A stretch of 64,000 nucleotides of DNA from CAYNRA01 sp046293395 (GCA_046293395.1 JBKBOU010000003.1:62001-126000); one strand, 5' to 3'; positions 25,134-34,481 are shown, numbered from the stretch's first letter. A program made the numbers and translations. Notes: generated by a model not told the origin, from the letters alone.

Positions 25134-26669
25134 TTGAATAAGAAAGTTATTTTAGTCATTTTGGATGGCTGGGGAATTCCTAAAGCGGGCGAAGAGTGGC
25201 GTTCAGCGATTGAAGCTGCCCATGTTCCTTATTTTCGTGCGCTTATGGCCACGTATCCATCAAGCACCTTGGAAGCCTGCGGTAGAGCTGTCGGTTTACC
25301 AAACGGACAAATGGGAAATTCTGAAGTTGGGCACACCAATTTAGGAGCGGGTCGTGTCGTCTATCAAGAATTAGAAAAAATCAATGTTGCCATAGAAGAA
25401 GGGCATTTAGCCAATGAATCCGTTTTGACAGATGCCTTTGCCTATGCCAAAACAAACGGAAAAAAAGTACATTTTATCGGACTTGTTTCTGACGGTGGCG
25501 TACATTCACACATAGACCATTTGAAAGGCTTGCTTCGCATTTCAGCCGACGCGGGGGTTGAAAATGTCTTCGTACATGCTTTCCTAGATGGCAGAGATTG
25601 CGACCCAAAGTCAGGTAAGGGATTCATAGAAGAAATACAACCAATTCTTTCTGAAACAGGGGCAAAACTTGCTTCTTTGACAGGTCGTTACTTTGCAATG
25701 GACCGCGACAAACGCTGGGATCGTGTAAAATTAGCCTACGATGCGATGGTCAAAGGCGAGGGCGAACACCTTGTAGCTGCGGACGCAGTTCTTTCGACCA
25801 TCCAGGCTTCGTATGATGCACAAATTACCGATGAGTTCTTAAAACCGATTGTGGTGGTTGAAGAAGGACAGCCCGTTGGACAAATTGAAGCCGGCGATGT
25901 CGTAATGTGCTTTAATTTCCGGACAGATAGAGGTCGTGAAATTACAGAAGTCCTCACCCAACAAGATTTCCCTGATTTTGGAATGAATGCCTTGGATTTG
26001 CACTATATCACGATGACCAATTACGATGAGACCTATAAAAACGTTCGGGTAATTTATGATAAAGACAATTTGGTAAATACGTTGGGAGAAGTGTTGGCTA
26101 AAGCGGGCAAAAAGCAAATTCGTTCGGCAGAAACAGAAAAATATCCACACGTTACGTTCTTTTTCTCGGGCGGACGTGAAGCAGCCTTTGAAGGCGAAAC
26201 GCGCCTGCTGTCTCCGTCACCAAAAGAGGTAGCTACGTATGATTTGAAGCCCGAAATGTCGGCACAAGATTTAGCAAAAAACCTAGTTCCGGAACTTCAA
26301 AAAGAAGAGGTTGATTTTGTTTGTCTCAACTTTGCCAATCCTGATATGGTTGGGCATACCGGTGTGTTTGAGGCGGTAATCAAAGCGGTTGAAACCGTTG
26401 ATGCTTGCTTGAAAGAAGTCGTAGAAACAGGGAAAGCACACGGATATACCTCGCTTGTCATTGCTGACCACGGAAATGCAGATTACATGCTCAACGACGA
26501 TAAATCAGTGAATACGGCGCATTCTTTGAACTTAGTACCGTTTATTGTTGTGGACGATGCGTACAAAGGAACGCCAAAACACGGAAAATTAGGAGATGTT
26601 GCACCGACTATTCTGCATATCATGGGTATAGATGTACCAGAAGAAATGACGGGAAATATCTTGCTCTAA
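25134..26669 (+). CDS. gpmI: 2,3-bisphosphoglycerate-independent phosphoglycerate mutase
   Basis: A 511-residue enzyme with manganese-binding and catalytic motifs: VILVILDGWG at the N-terminus, PNGQMGNSEVGHTNLGAGRV (catalytic serine), FLDGRDCDPKSG, LTGRYFAMDRD..W, FNFRTDRGRE, FANPDMVGHTG and IADHGNADYM. It interconverts 3- and 2-phosphoglycerate. The initiation codon is TTG: no ATG or GTG lies in frame between the promoter and the conserved N-terminus. It is monocistronic, ending in a 16-bp terminator shared with the convergent thioredoxin-like gene. Confidence 0.95.
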   Translation: MNKKVILVILDGWGIPKAGEEWRSAIEAAHVPYFRALMATYPSSTLEACGRAVGLPNGQMGNSEVGHTNLGAGRVVYQELEKINVAIEEGHLANESVLTDAFAYAKTNGKKVHFIGLVSDGGVHSHIDHLKGLLRISADAGVENVFVHAFLDGRDCDPKSGKGFIEEIQPILSETGAKLASLTGRYFAMDRDKRWDRVKLAYDAMVKGEGEHLVAADAVLSTIQASYDAQITDEFLKPIVVVEEGQPVGQIEAGDVVMCFNFRTDRGREITEVLTQQDFPDFGMNALDLHYITMTNYDETYKNVRVIYDKDNLVNTLGEVLAKAGKKQIRSAETEKYPHVTFFFSGGREAAFEGETRLLSPSPKEVATYDLKPEMSAQDLAKNLVPELQKEEVDFVCLNFANPDMVGHTGVFEAVIKAVETVDACLKEVVETGKAHGYTSLVIADHGNADYMLNDDKSVNTAHSLNLVPFIVVDDAYKGTPKHGKLGDVAPTILHIMGIDVPEEMTGNILL

Positions 26670-26673
26670 AATC

Positions 26674-26710
26674 AAAAATAAGAGCTGTTGAAGTAACAGC
26701 TCTTATTTTT
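26674..26710. terminator. Shared terminator at the gpmI/thioredoxin convergence
   Basis: AAAAATAAGAGCTGTT (26674-26689) pairs with AACAGCTCTTATTTTT (26695-26710) around a five-base loop. The stop codon of the convergent gene (26703-26705) lies inside the right arm. Confidence 0.9.
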
Positions 26711-27245
26711 TTAATGGTAAAATATCCTTGAAGAGAGAGAGATATGTTTTTTCTTTGAAGCTATCAAAAGGTTCTTTTTTATAAAAATCTTGACCGATGA
26801 AGGCGATAATCGGATGGAATGCCGCCGCGTCCATATATCCTGGGAGAGGCTGAATCATATTGAATTTTTCATCCAAATACACAATACTCGGATAGCTCAT
26901 TTTGCCTTGCAACAGGGCAATCGCAATATCGTGCGCACCTGAACTTGCATTAAATTTATAGGTGTTTCCGCCTAAAATAATCTCTTTTCGAGATTCTGCA
27001 TCTAACTTTACAGCGTAGAAATGTTCGTTCACGTACTTCGCAACTTCCGGATGAGCAAAGGTATTTTTATCCATTACTTTACACCATCCGCACCAATCCG
27101 TATAGACATCAATCAATACTTTTTTGGGTTGTGTTTGTATTTTATCAAATGCTTCTTCAATGGTTAGCCAAGCGATTTTCTCTTGTGCGTAGCCAGAAGT
27201 AGCGGTTATCCAGGAAAGGACAAGGATACTAAATAGTCTTTTCAT
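26703..27245 (-). CDS. Exported thioredoxin-fold protein
   Basis: A 180-residue protein when started at 27245 (MKRLFSILVLSWITATSGYA), which gives a signal peptide; the 17 codons upstream are unlikely to be translated. The active site is YTDWCGWCKVMDKNTF, followed by VAKYVNEHFYAVKLD and a cis-proline-type SYPSIVYLDE. It resembles the Thioredoxin_7/DUF255-like periplasmic group and probably acts as a periplasmic disulfide reductase or chaperone. It diverges from the TonB-receptor gene with 67 bases between. Confidence 0.85.
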   Translation of the reverse strand: MKRLFSILVLSWITATSGYAQEKIAWLTIEEAFDKIQTQPKKVLIDVYTDWCGWCKVMDKNTFAHPEVAKYVNEHFYAVKLDAESRKEIILGGNTYKFNASSGAHDIAIALLQGKMSYPSIVYLDEKFNMIQPLPGYMDAAAFHPIIAFIGQDFYKKEPFDSFKEKTYLSLFKDILPLKK

Positions 27246-27312
27246 TTTCTCTTTTTTTGAATGAACGAAAATAAAAACAAGCAATAATAGAACCAATTAA
27301 TCCAAGTACAAT

Positions 27313-29742
27313 ATGCGATTTATTTTTACTTTTTTCTCATTTATTTTCTTGCTAAGCAGTGCGATGGCTCAAAAGCTGACGCAGAACATCCGGGGTAAAA
27401 TTATAGACAAAGAGGCCAAATATGCGCTCGTAGGTGCAAGTATCTCGTTGGTCAATTTACCTGAAAAAGGTGCAACAGCCGATGAAAACGGAGATTATAC
27501 GCTCGCTGCTGTACCCGTCGGGAGATATACAGTCAAGGTTTCTTTTGTGGGTTACAAAGAAGTCGTTTTGAATAATATTGTCGTAGATGCGGGCAAAGAA
27601 ACCATCTTGCAAGTAGAAATGGAAGAAGCCCTCACACAACTTTCTGAAGTGACCATTCGGGCAAGACGAAACGGAGAATCCTCCAACGAAATGGCCCTCG
27701 TTTCTGCCAGACAATTCTCTGTCGAAGAAACAGATAGGTACGCCGGAAGCCGTGGAGAACCCGCCCGAATGGCGGCTAATTTTGCCGGAGTTCAAGGTGC
27801 TGATGACTCCAGAAATGACATTGTAATCCGAGGTAATTCTCCGTCTGGCGTACTTTGGCGCGTAGAAGGCGTAACGATTCCAAACCCAAACCACTTTGCC
27901 ATTCCAGGTACATCAGGCGGTCCTGTTAGTATCATCAATAATAAATATTTGACCAATTCAGACTTCTTTACCGGTGCTTTCCCCGCCGAATTTGGCAATA
28001 CCATTTCGGGTGTTTTTGACCTGAAACTCAGAAACGGGAACAATAAAAGCCATGAAAAAATGATTCAATTTGGTTTTTTAGGAACGGAAGGAATGGCAGA
28101 AGGCCCTATCAACAAAGAAAAAGGTTCTTCCTATCTGGCGACTTTCCGATATGCCAATTTGTGGCTTTTCAAACGTCTAGGCATCGACATTGGTACGCAA
28201 GCCGTGCCTACTTACCAAGACGCGTTTTTCCGGCTGAACTTCCCACAAAAAAATGGTGCAAGTTTCTCTGTCTGGGGATTTGGTGGAACAAGTACCGTGG
28301 ATATTATGATTTCTGAACAAACCGTGGACGACCGCAACATCTTCGGACAGAACGACAGAGACCAATACTATACATCAAAAATGGCTGTCACGGGTGTTAC
28401 TTATACAAAACCCATCAACAAACAGACATTTGTGAAAGCAACCTTGGCAGCTTCAACGAATATTCAAGACGCCAATCACGATTATATCCGACTCAATACA
28501 GACGCGCAGGGAAATCCATTGGTAACAGGAAATACCTTCTCGATAAACTCCATTATCCCTATTTTGGATTACCAATTCAATGAATCCAAAATTTCAGGTG
28601 TTGTGTCTATGAACAAGAAATTCTCACCAAAAAGTACCCTTAAAGTGGGTATCAATACAGAATTGGTTAACTTTTCTTCGTATGATAGCGCGCGCGTCGT
28701 TAACTTGCTTCCTGCGTTTACGCTTGGCAAATGGGATACGCGTTGGTTGTCAAATGATTGGTTCGTGAACGTGCAACCGTATGCACAATGGCGGTATTTT
28801 GTGTCTGAAAAACTCACCTTGAACGTCGGAGCAAGTTCTTTTTACAGCTCTATAAATGCGAATAGCTTCTCTCCGATTGAGCCACGGGCAGGACTTTCTT
28901 GGGATGTCGCGAGTGGACAAAAAATCACTCTTGCAACGGGCCTTCACAGCCAAATGCAACCTGCTTATACGTACTACTACGGCTCTAATTTGTCTGAAAA
29001 CAACCGAAATTACCTCAATAACGGTGTTGGATTGACGCGCTCTTGGCATGGCGTGATGGGCTACAACCGCTTGCTTGGCAAAAACATGCGCTTACTTTTC
29101 GAAACCTATTACCAACGTTTGTTTGCTATTCCTGTCGAGGTCGCTACGAGTTCCTTTTCTATCGTGAATACGGGTGCTGCTTTCTCACGTATTTTCCCGG
29201 GGGCGTTGCAAAATACAGGAACAGGTAGAAACTACGGTGCGGAGTTGACGCTGGAGAAGTTTTTCTCGGATGGATATTATTTCTTGGTGACGAGTTCCTT
29301 ATTCGATGCCAAATACAGAGGTTCGGATGGTGTCTTGCGCAATACGGACTTCAATGGTCGCTACGCATTGAACGCCCTCGTTGCCAAAGAGTTTAAATTC
29401 AAGCGTTCGAGCTTAAACATTGGCTCTAAATATTCTACTATTGGTGGCCGTTGGTATGGGCCAGTAGACGAAAAAGAATCCGAGCGTTTACAAGAAATTA
29501 TTTACGTCAGTGAAACCCGAAATTCCTTGCAGTTTGCTCCTTACCAACGCCTTGATTTCAAGATAGATTACAAAATGAACCGCAGTGGCTTGACGCACAC
29601 AATCGCCTTCGACTTTATCAATATTTTAGGCACACAAAATATTCTTTCATTGAGTTACGCTCCGCAACCCAACGGCGAGTTCATCAAACAAGAATACCAA
29701 TTGGGCTTTTTCCCTGTCTTTTATTATCGGGTAGATTTTTAA
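27313..29742 (+). CDS. TonB-dependent receptor with carboxypeptidase-regulatory-like domain
   Basis: An 809-residue outer-membrane protein. It has a signal peptide (MRFIFTFFSFIFLLSSAMAQ), a CarboxypepD_reg-like domain at about 25-105 (IRGKIIDKE ... ADENGDYTLAAVPVGRYTVK), a plug domain about 130-240 (RNDIVIRGNSPSGVLWRVEG, then FFTGAFPAEFGNTISGVFDL), and a C-terminal barrel ending in an aromatic (FFPVFYYRVDF). No SusD partner is adjacent, so it is not a SusCD pair. The ligand is unknown. A perfect 20-bp inverted repeat follows the gene. Confidence 0.88.
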   Translation: MRFIFTFFSFIFLLSSAMAQKLTQNIRGKIIDKEAKYALVGASISLVNLPEKGATADENGDYTLAAVPVGRYTVKVSFVGYKEVVLNNIVVDAGKETILQVEMEEALTQLSEVTIRARRNGESSNEMALVSARQFSVEETDRYAGSRGEPARMAANFAGVQGADDSRNDIVIRGNSPSGVLWRVEGVTIPNPNHFAIPGTSGGPVSIINNKYLTNSDFFTGAFPAEFGNTISGVFDLKLRNGNNKSHEKMIQFGFLGTEGMAEGPINKEKGSSYLATFRYANLWLFKRLGIDIGTQAVPTYQDAFFRLNFPQKNGASFSVWGFGGTSTVDIMISEQTVDDRNIFGQNDRDQYYTSKMAVTGVTYTKPINKQTFVKATLAASTNIQDANHDYIRLNTDAQGNPLVTGNTFSINSIIPILDYQFNESKISGVVSMNKKFSPKSTLKVGINTELVNFSSYDSARVVNLLPAFTLGKWDTRWLSNDWFVNVQPYAQWRYFVSEKLTLNVGASSFYSSINANSFSPIEPRAGLSWDVASGQKITLATGLHSQMQPAYTYYYGSNLSENNRNYLNNGVGLTRSWHGVMGYNRLLGKNMRLLFETYYQRLFAIPVEVATSSFSIVNTGAAFSRIFPGALQNTGTGRNYGAELTLEKFFSDGYYFLVTSSLFDAKYRGSDGVLRNTDFNGRYALNALVAKEFKFKRSSLNIGSKYSTIGGRWYGPVDEKESERLQEIIYVSETRNSLQFAPYQRLDFKIDYKMNRSGLTHTIAFDFINILGTQNILSLSYAPQPNGEFIKQEYQLGFFPVFYYRVDF

Positions 29743-29744
29743 GT

Positions 29745-29792
29745 TTTTTCTTGTTGGAGATGGTGTAAATCGACCATCTCCAACAAGAAAAA
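29745..29792. terminator. Perfect 20-bp inverted repeat between convergent genes
   Basis: TTTTTCTTGTTGGAGATGGT (29745-29764) and its exact complement at 29773-29792 surround an eight-base loop. It sits between the TonB-receptor stop and the gluconokinase/Gnd stop. Unlike other terminators here, each strand has its T-run before the stem and A residues after it, so it may end transcription inefficiently or protect 3' ends. Confidence 0.6.
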
Positions 29793-29799
29793 TAAGCCA

Positions 29800-31692
29800 T
29801 TATTCCCAAACGGTGTGGTACGACTTTCCGGATGTATCACCCGTTTTTTTGTAGGTATGTGCTCCAAAAAAATCGCGTTGTGCTTGGATAACATGCGCCG
29901 TAGGAAAGGCATAAAATCGCGTATGCGCCGTTGCTAAAGCCGCCGAAAGACACGGAATGCCCAAGCCAAAATCAATGCTTTTTTTCCCTACTTCCCTCAA
30001 CGCGTCAAGCCCAGATGTACCTGCTAAAGAATCCACCATAAATTGAGGGGAAATGCGGGAATGAACCTGCATCCATTTACTCAATGATTCCATGAGAACC
30101 GAACGAATGATACAACCGTTTGTCCAGATACGCGCCATTTCTGCCATAGGAATCGACCAATGATACGTATCAGATGCTTTTTGAATGAGTTCAAATCCTT
30201 CCAGGTGATTCAAAAGACGTGCCGTTCGGTATGCCTCTTCCAAAATAGGTATATCTATCTGGCCAACAGATGATTGCGGGCGATTTTCCCATACAAAACT
30301 TGGTTGTTCCGACTGAAAACGAGCGAACAAAGCAGCCGTCAGGATGGGCGTAGCAATGCCTAAATCAACTGCCGTTTGGGTTGTCCAGCCACCTGTTCCT
30401 TTGCTACTTGCTTCAGGGAGAATTTCATCCAACAAATATCCATTTCCTTCTTTTTTACGTACGATTTTAGCGGTAATTTCCAGAAGATAACTAGATAAAT
30501 CTGTCGTTGTCCATTGGGTAAAAACGGCGCCTATTTCTTCGTTTGAGAAACCATTGATATATTTCAGGATGGCATAGATTTCAGCGAGCAATTGCATTTC
30601 AGCGTATTCAATGCCGTTGTGCACCATTTTCACGAAGTGTCCGCTCCCTTCCTTTCCCATGTACGCACAGCATGGATTTCCGAGTGCATCTTTGGCTGCG
30701 ATTTTCTCCAAAAAAGGTTGAATACAGGCATAGGCTTCAGGGTCGCCGCTTGGCATAATGGAGGGGCCTTCGAGTGCGCCTTTTTCTCCGCCAGATACGC
30801 CAGTTCCTATCCAATGAATACCGTATTTCCGCAGCTGATTTTGGCGATCGGCCGTTTCTTTGAAATACGTATTTCCTCCATCAATGACGACATCACTCGG
30901 AGAAAGCAAGGGGAGTAATTCTTCCAAAACGGCATCTGTGGCTTTACCGGCTTGCACCATAAGCAGGATTTTTCGGGGAGAAGCCAAGGAATGCACAAAT
31001 GCTTGGAGGTCTTCAAAACCACGAGCGTTGGCAAGTTCAGGATACGTTTGGATTCGTTTTTGGGCGACATTTTCTTCCGAACCAAGCACAAACCGATTGT
31101 ATAGCGAGACAGAAATGTCTTTTTGGGCTAGATTTCGGGCGATGCTTGTTCCCATGACACCCAAGCCGATGAGTCCAAAATCTGCTAAAGGAGATTGTAT
31201 TTCAGACATAATTTGAGAAATGATTTCAGAGAGTGGTTGGTCAATATAGGTACGAATGGCGTTGGCGGGAATTTCGAGAATATCGAATTGTGATTGTAGC
31301 AGTTGGGGCGGCATAAAATGTGCTTTGCGGGCAGCGAGCCGTTCTTGGATTAAGGAGAAACTTCCTTCCAAGAAAACCCATTTGGTGTGTGTCTCGATTC
31401 CTGACTGCAAGATGTCGCGGTACGTAGCTTTTAAGGCGGAGCAAGCGATAATTACGCCGGATTTTGGTGCTTGGAGGTAAGACGATGCAGCGGCGTGAAT
31501 GGCATGTAGCCAGCCTTGGCGGTCGTCGTCGGTGAGCGGACTACCAGCCTGCATTTTGGCGATATTCGCGGGTGGGTGAAAATCATCTCCGTCTAAAAAG
31601 GGAATACCGATGGCTTGGCTGAGCGCCTGACCGACAGTTGTTTTTCCGCTTCCAGAGACGCCCATTACATACATAACGATTGGACTACTCAT
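29800..31692 (-). CDS. Fused gluconokinase / 6-phosphogluconate dehydrogenase
   Basis: A 630-residue two-domain enzyme when started at MSSPIVMYVMG (31692; another ATG at 31707). Residues 1-~165 are a GntK-type gluconokinase: P-loop GVSGSGKTT, FLDGDDFHPPANIAKM, and IIACSALKATYRDIL. Residues ~171-630 are 6-phosphogluconate dehydrogenase: GLIGLGVMGTSIARNLA, IDGGNTYFKET, GVSGGEKGALEGPSIMPSGD, catalytic VKMVHNGIEYAEMQ, and EASSKGTGGWTTQ. The protein should phosphorylate gluconate and then oxidatively decarboxylate it to ribulose 5-phosphate. Both domains look complete, so it is a genuine fusion. No pentose-phosphate neighbours. Confidence 0.9.
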   Translation of the reverse strand: MSSPIVMYVMGVSGSGKTTVGQALSQAIGIPFLDGDDFHPPANIAKMQAGSPLTDDDRQGWLHAIHAAASSYLQAPKSGVIIACSALKATYRDILQSGIETHTKWVFLEGSFSLIQERLAARKAHFMPPQLLQSQFDILEIPANAIRTYIDQPLSEIISQIMSEIQSPLADFGLIGLGVMGTSIARNLAQKDISVSLYNRFVLGSEENVAQKRIQTYPELANARGFEDLQAFVHSLASPRKILLMVQAGKATDAVLEELLPLLSPSDVVIDGGNTYFKETADRQNQLRKYGIHWIGTGVSGGEKGALEGPSIMPSGDPEAYACIQPFLEKIAAKDALGNPCCAYMGKEGSGHFVKMVHNGIEYAEMQLLAEIYAILKYINGFSNEEIGAVFTQWTTTDLSSYLLEITAKIVRKKEGNGYLLDEILPEASSKGTGGWTTQTAVDLGIATPILTAALFARFQSEQPSFVWENRPQSSVGQIDIPILEEAYRTARLLNHLEGFELIQKASDTYHWSIPMAEMARIWTNGCIIRSVLMESLSKWMQVHSRISPQFMVDSLAGTSGLDALREVGKKSIDFGLGIPCLSAALATAHTRFYAFPTAHVIQAQRDFFGAHTYKKTGDTSGKSYHTVWE

Positions 31693-31806
31693 GTACTTCT
31701 TGTTCATTTTTGGTGGATTTCTGGAATCCGTGTACAAAAGTCCAAAAAAGGAGATACAATTCCCGAAGAAAAGAGAAATTGGTAGAAAAAATGTAATCTT
31801 CCCCAA

Positions 31807-32113
31807 AAATAGTTACGAAAATACATATAGCATTTAATTCTCCATAAAATAAGCGGTGATGATTAGCGTGTAATCTTCGCGCTTTCTAGTTGTGTTTGGG
31901 AGTAACGCTTCTAAGTAGTCGTACATGCTGACTCTGTTTCTACTTTCGTTTGATAAATCCTGTTTACTTGCGCAAAGAAACGGTTTCCAAATCCAACAAA
32001 CTCTTCATTTCTTCTCTTTTTTGTTTACGAAGCAGGAATAATTCGGTTAATTTGTGTGAATGAGCCATGAAAAAAGAAAATAGAAATTTATTCATTCTAA
32101 TTCATGGATTACC
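31807..32113. other. Region between the GntK-Gnd gene and the HNH ORF
   Basis: Contains the frameshifted short ORF on the minus strand and the damaged-looking 5' end of the HNH gene on the plus strand, whose candidate start codons overlap at 32066-32069. No terminator or clear -7 element is visible. Confidence 0.5.
31834..32068 (-). pseudogene. Short frameshifted ORF beside the HNH gene
   Basis: On the minus strand an ATG at 32068 opens 34 codons (MAHSHKLTELFLLRKQKREE, then MKSLLDLETVSLRK) ending in TAA at 31964. In the +1 frame, reading continues from about FLCASKQDLSNESRNRVSMY through LEALLPNTTRKREDY to a stop at 31834-31836. Both parts have protein-like composition, and joined would give a basic protein of about 76 residues, so one frameshift is a simple explanation. 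I do not recognise the family. Two tiny separate ORFs, or no gene, remain possible. Confidence 0.35.
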
Positions 32114-33166
32114 TTGCTTTTACCCGAATCTAAAAAACTACCCGTGCATCTCTTGGCTGCTTGTTTCAACAAAACAACGGCTACCTATAAATTCTATTGG
32201 CTTCTGTCCATTTTAGAAGCTGTCGAAGAGGGGAAATTTCATATTCCAAAAAAAGAATTATTTTCCCGAATGATTTCAAATGCTTGGTTTACTGTCAACT
32301 ACTTCAATGTATCATTCGGAAAACAAGACTTGATTCAAGATGCCATTTACACCATTCATTCCACCGAATCCATCACCATTGACGAAAAAAGGGAACTTGT
32401 TTTTCAGAAACTTTTCACAACAAAAAATACAAATACTGAAAAACTTCTTTGGCATTTTGACCGAAACGTCCCGCATTGGTTTCTTAGCCCTTGGTTTCCT
32501 ACTCTGACTGATGAGACAGAAATCGAACGAAAAAAACGAATTTATCGTGAATCTCAAACATTCTCTTCTTTTTGTCTTTATGCCCTACACAACGAACATA
32601 TCGACATAAATCCCGTTTGGAAAGAGTATCTGACAGATAACGCCAAACTCCTTAAGAATTTCTGTTATTGGAATTTAGCCTTGTTCTTGCAAACGCGGAA
32701 TCCTAATGTTCCGGATATTCCGAACAAATTAATCCGACCTGCCACCAGAAGCAGCTTAACAAAGCAAAGAACCCAGTTTTGGGATGTTGTTTTCGATGAA
32801 TTGGGTTATATCGAATGTATTTACACAGGTTTCCAACTAACAAAACAAGACTATGCGGTTGAACATTTTATTCCGTACTCTTTCGTTTCACACGATTTAA
32901 TCTGGAATTTACTACCTGCAAATCCTTCATTTAATAGCTCGAAGGGAAATAAACTTCCAGCACTCGAAACTTACTTCCCTCCTTTTTTCAATTTACAAAA
33001 GAATGCGTATGAAATTGTGATGGATAAATTCCCCAAAAGCAAACTACTCGAAGAATACCATACCGTTTTGCCTGCGCAGACCAAAAGCCTGAGCAAAGAA
33101 AAGTTCTTGGACGTTCTTCAACCCTTGATTTCTATCGCTGCAAACAACGGTTTTCAATTTATGTAA
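32114..33166 (+). CDS. HNH endonuclease domain protein, start codon doubtful
   Basis: A 350-residue ORF. Its C-terminal half has an HNH_4-like nuclease motif: YIECIYTGFQLTKQDYAVEH, FIPYSF, then DLIWNLLPANPSFNSSKGNK. The CxxC zinc ligands are not evident. The N-terminal 200 residues (LPVHLLAACFNKTTATYKFY ...) are a conserved-looking helical region of unknown function. The first possible start is TTG at 32114, but coding-like sequence (NSWITLLLPESKK) extends upstream to a stop at 32081 with no ATG. An ATG at 32067 is in another frame, so the 5' end is probably damaged or uses a rare start. HNH proteins often serve restriction or defence; that role is inference. Confidence 0.65.
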   Translation: MLLPESKKLPVHLLAACFNKTTATYKFYWLLSILEAVEEGKFHIPKKELFSRMISNAWFTVNYFNVSFGKQDLIQDAIYTIHSTESITIDEKRELVFQKLFTTKNTNTEKLLWHFDRNVPHWFLSPWFPTLTDETEIERKKRIYRESQTFSSFCLYALHNEHIDINPVWKEYLTDNAKLLKNFCYWNLALFLQTRNPNVPDIPNKLIRPATRSSLTKQRTQFWDVVFDELGYIECIYTGFQLTKQDYAVEHFIPYSFVSHDLIWNLLPANPSFNSSKGNKLPALETYFPPFFNLQKNAYEIVMDKFPKSKLLEEYHTVLPAQTKSLSKEKFLDVLQPLISIAANNGFQFM

Positions 33167-33285
33167 CTACCATTTCCTTTGTTTTTTCATTCTTTCTTTC
33201 TACTTTAGTTCTAGGATTAACGGTCATAAAATGCCGCATATATCCGATAATTCATCTATTGTCCAATCTCTTATTTTTTTCAACT

Positions 33286-34458
33286 ATGAAGAAACTATCC
33301 CTTTTCGCCCTGACAGCCGCTGTCTTGTTGGCTTGTTCTACCGACGAGCCTATCCAGCAAATGGATGCCTCCAATTTAGAGGCGTATGCGCAAACGAATG
33401 GCCCCGCTATTATCCCCGGAAAATACATCATCGTTTTCAAGGAAGATAGGTCTTTCTCTGGTTTGGGAAGTAAGCTGCGTGGAAAAGCCGAAGGTATCCT
33501 GAAAAAATACGGTGGAAAAGCCTCAGACATCGAGTTTGTCTATGCTAATTCCATCCAAGGATTTTCTGCCTTCTTGTCTCCAGGTCTCTATAAAAAAATT
33601 GCAGAAGATATTGAAGTATTGTACGTCGAAGAAGACAAGGAAATCAAATTGACGCAACGCGGTGGATCAGGCGGTGGCACAACAACCCAGCCTGCACAAG
33701 AAATACCGTGGGGAATTACCCGCGTCGGTGGTGCAGGAAATGGTGTCGGTAAAACGGCTTGGATTATTGATACGGGCATTCACCTCACGCATCCTGACTT
33801 AACCGTCAATGCAACCAAAGGATTTTCTGCCTTTACCAAAGGAAAAGATAGCGGCATGAACGATGGAAACGGCCACGGAACACACGTAGCCGGAACTGTC
33901 GCTGCCTTAAATAATAGCATTGGTGTTGTTGGCGTTGCAGCTGGTGCTACTGTCGTACCTATCAAAGTCTTGGGTGCTACTGGTAGTGGCTCAACCTCGG
34001 GTGTAATTGCTGGCGTAGATCACGTAGCTGCGCGCGCTGCTGTCGGGGATGTAGCTAACATGAGCTTGGGTGGCGGTATCTCAAGTGCCCTAGACCAAGC
34101 GGTTATCAATGCAGCTGCCAAAGGCATCAAATTTGCCTTAGCTGCTGGAAATGAAGCAACAAGCGCAACAAACTCATCTCCAGGGCGTGCAAATGGAGCC
34201 AATATTTACACGGTTTCCGCACACAATATCAGTGACGTATTCGCCAGTTTCTCTAATTTCGGAAATCCACCTGTTGATTTTTGTGCACCCGGTGTAAGTA
34301 TCAAATCAACTTGGTTAGCAGGTGGGTACAATACCATCAGCGGAACGTCTATGGCAACTCCTCATGTTTGTGGTATTTTGCTCTTAGGGCCAGTCAATAC
34401 AAGAGGTTTTGTGACGGGAGATAAAGATACAACGCCAGACCCATTGGCATCGCGTTAA
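33286..34458 (+). CDS. Subtilisin-like serine protease, predicted lipoprotein
   Basis: A 390-residue S8 peptidase when started at the ATG at 33286, which gives a lipoprotein signal with lipobox LLAC (Cys17); the nine codons upstream are not needed. Residues ~45-120 are an I9-type propeptide (GKYIIVFKED ... VLYVEEDKEI). The catalytic triad is D162 (WIIDTGIH), H197 (GNGHGTHVAGT) and S355 (ISGTSMATPH), with oxyanion Asn in ALAAGNEA. The chain ends shortly after the serine helix with TTPDPLASR, as in proteinase-K-like members. It probably acts at the cell envelope. A terminator follows at 34482-34526. Confidence 0.9.
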   Translation: MKKLSLFALTAAVLLACSTDEPIQQMDASNLEAYAQTNGPAIIPGKYIIVFKEDRSFSGLGSKLRGKAEGILKKYGGKASDIEFVYANSIQGFSAFLSPGLYKKIAEDIEVLYVEEDKEIKLTQRGGSGGGTTTQPAQEIPWGITRVGGAGNGVGKTAWIIDTGIHLTHPDLTVNATKGFSAFTKGKDSGMNDGNGHGTHVAGTVAALNNSIGVVGVAAGATVVPIKVLGATGSGSTSGVIAGVDHVAARAAVGDVANMSLGGGISSALDQAVINAAAKGIKFALAAGNEATSATNSSPGRANGANIYTVSAHNISDVFASFSNFGNPPVDFCAPGVSIKSTWLAGGYNTISGTSMATPHVCGILLLGPVNTRGFVTGDKDTTPDPLASR

Positions 34459-34481
34459 TTGAACCTCCTTATCACCCATTT

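Noticed and set aside
32067..32230. Plus-strand ORF from ATG 32067 as the true start of the HNH gene
   Set aside because: It is in a different frame from the HNH ORF and stops near 32220; it only becomes relevant if a frameshift is assumed, which is reported as a finding.
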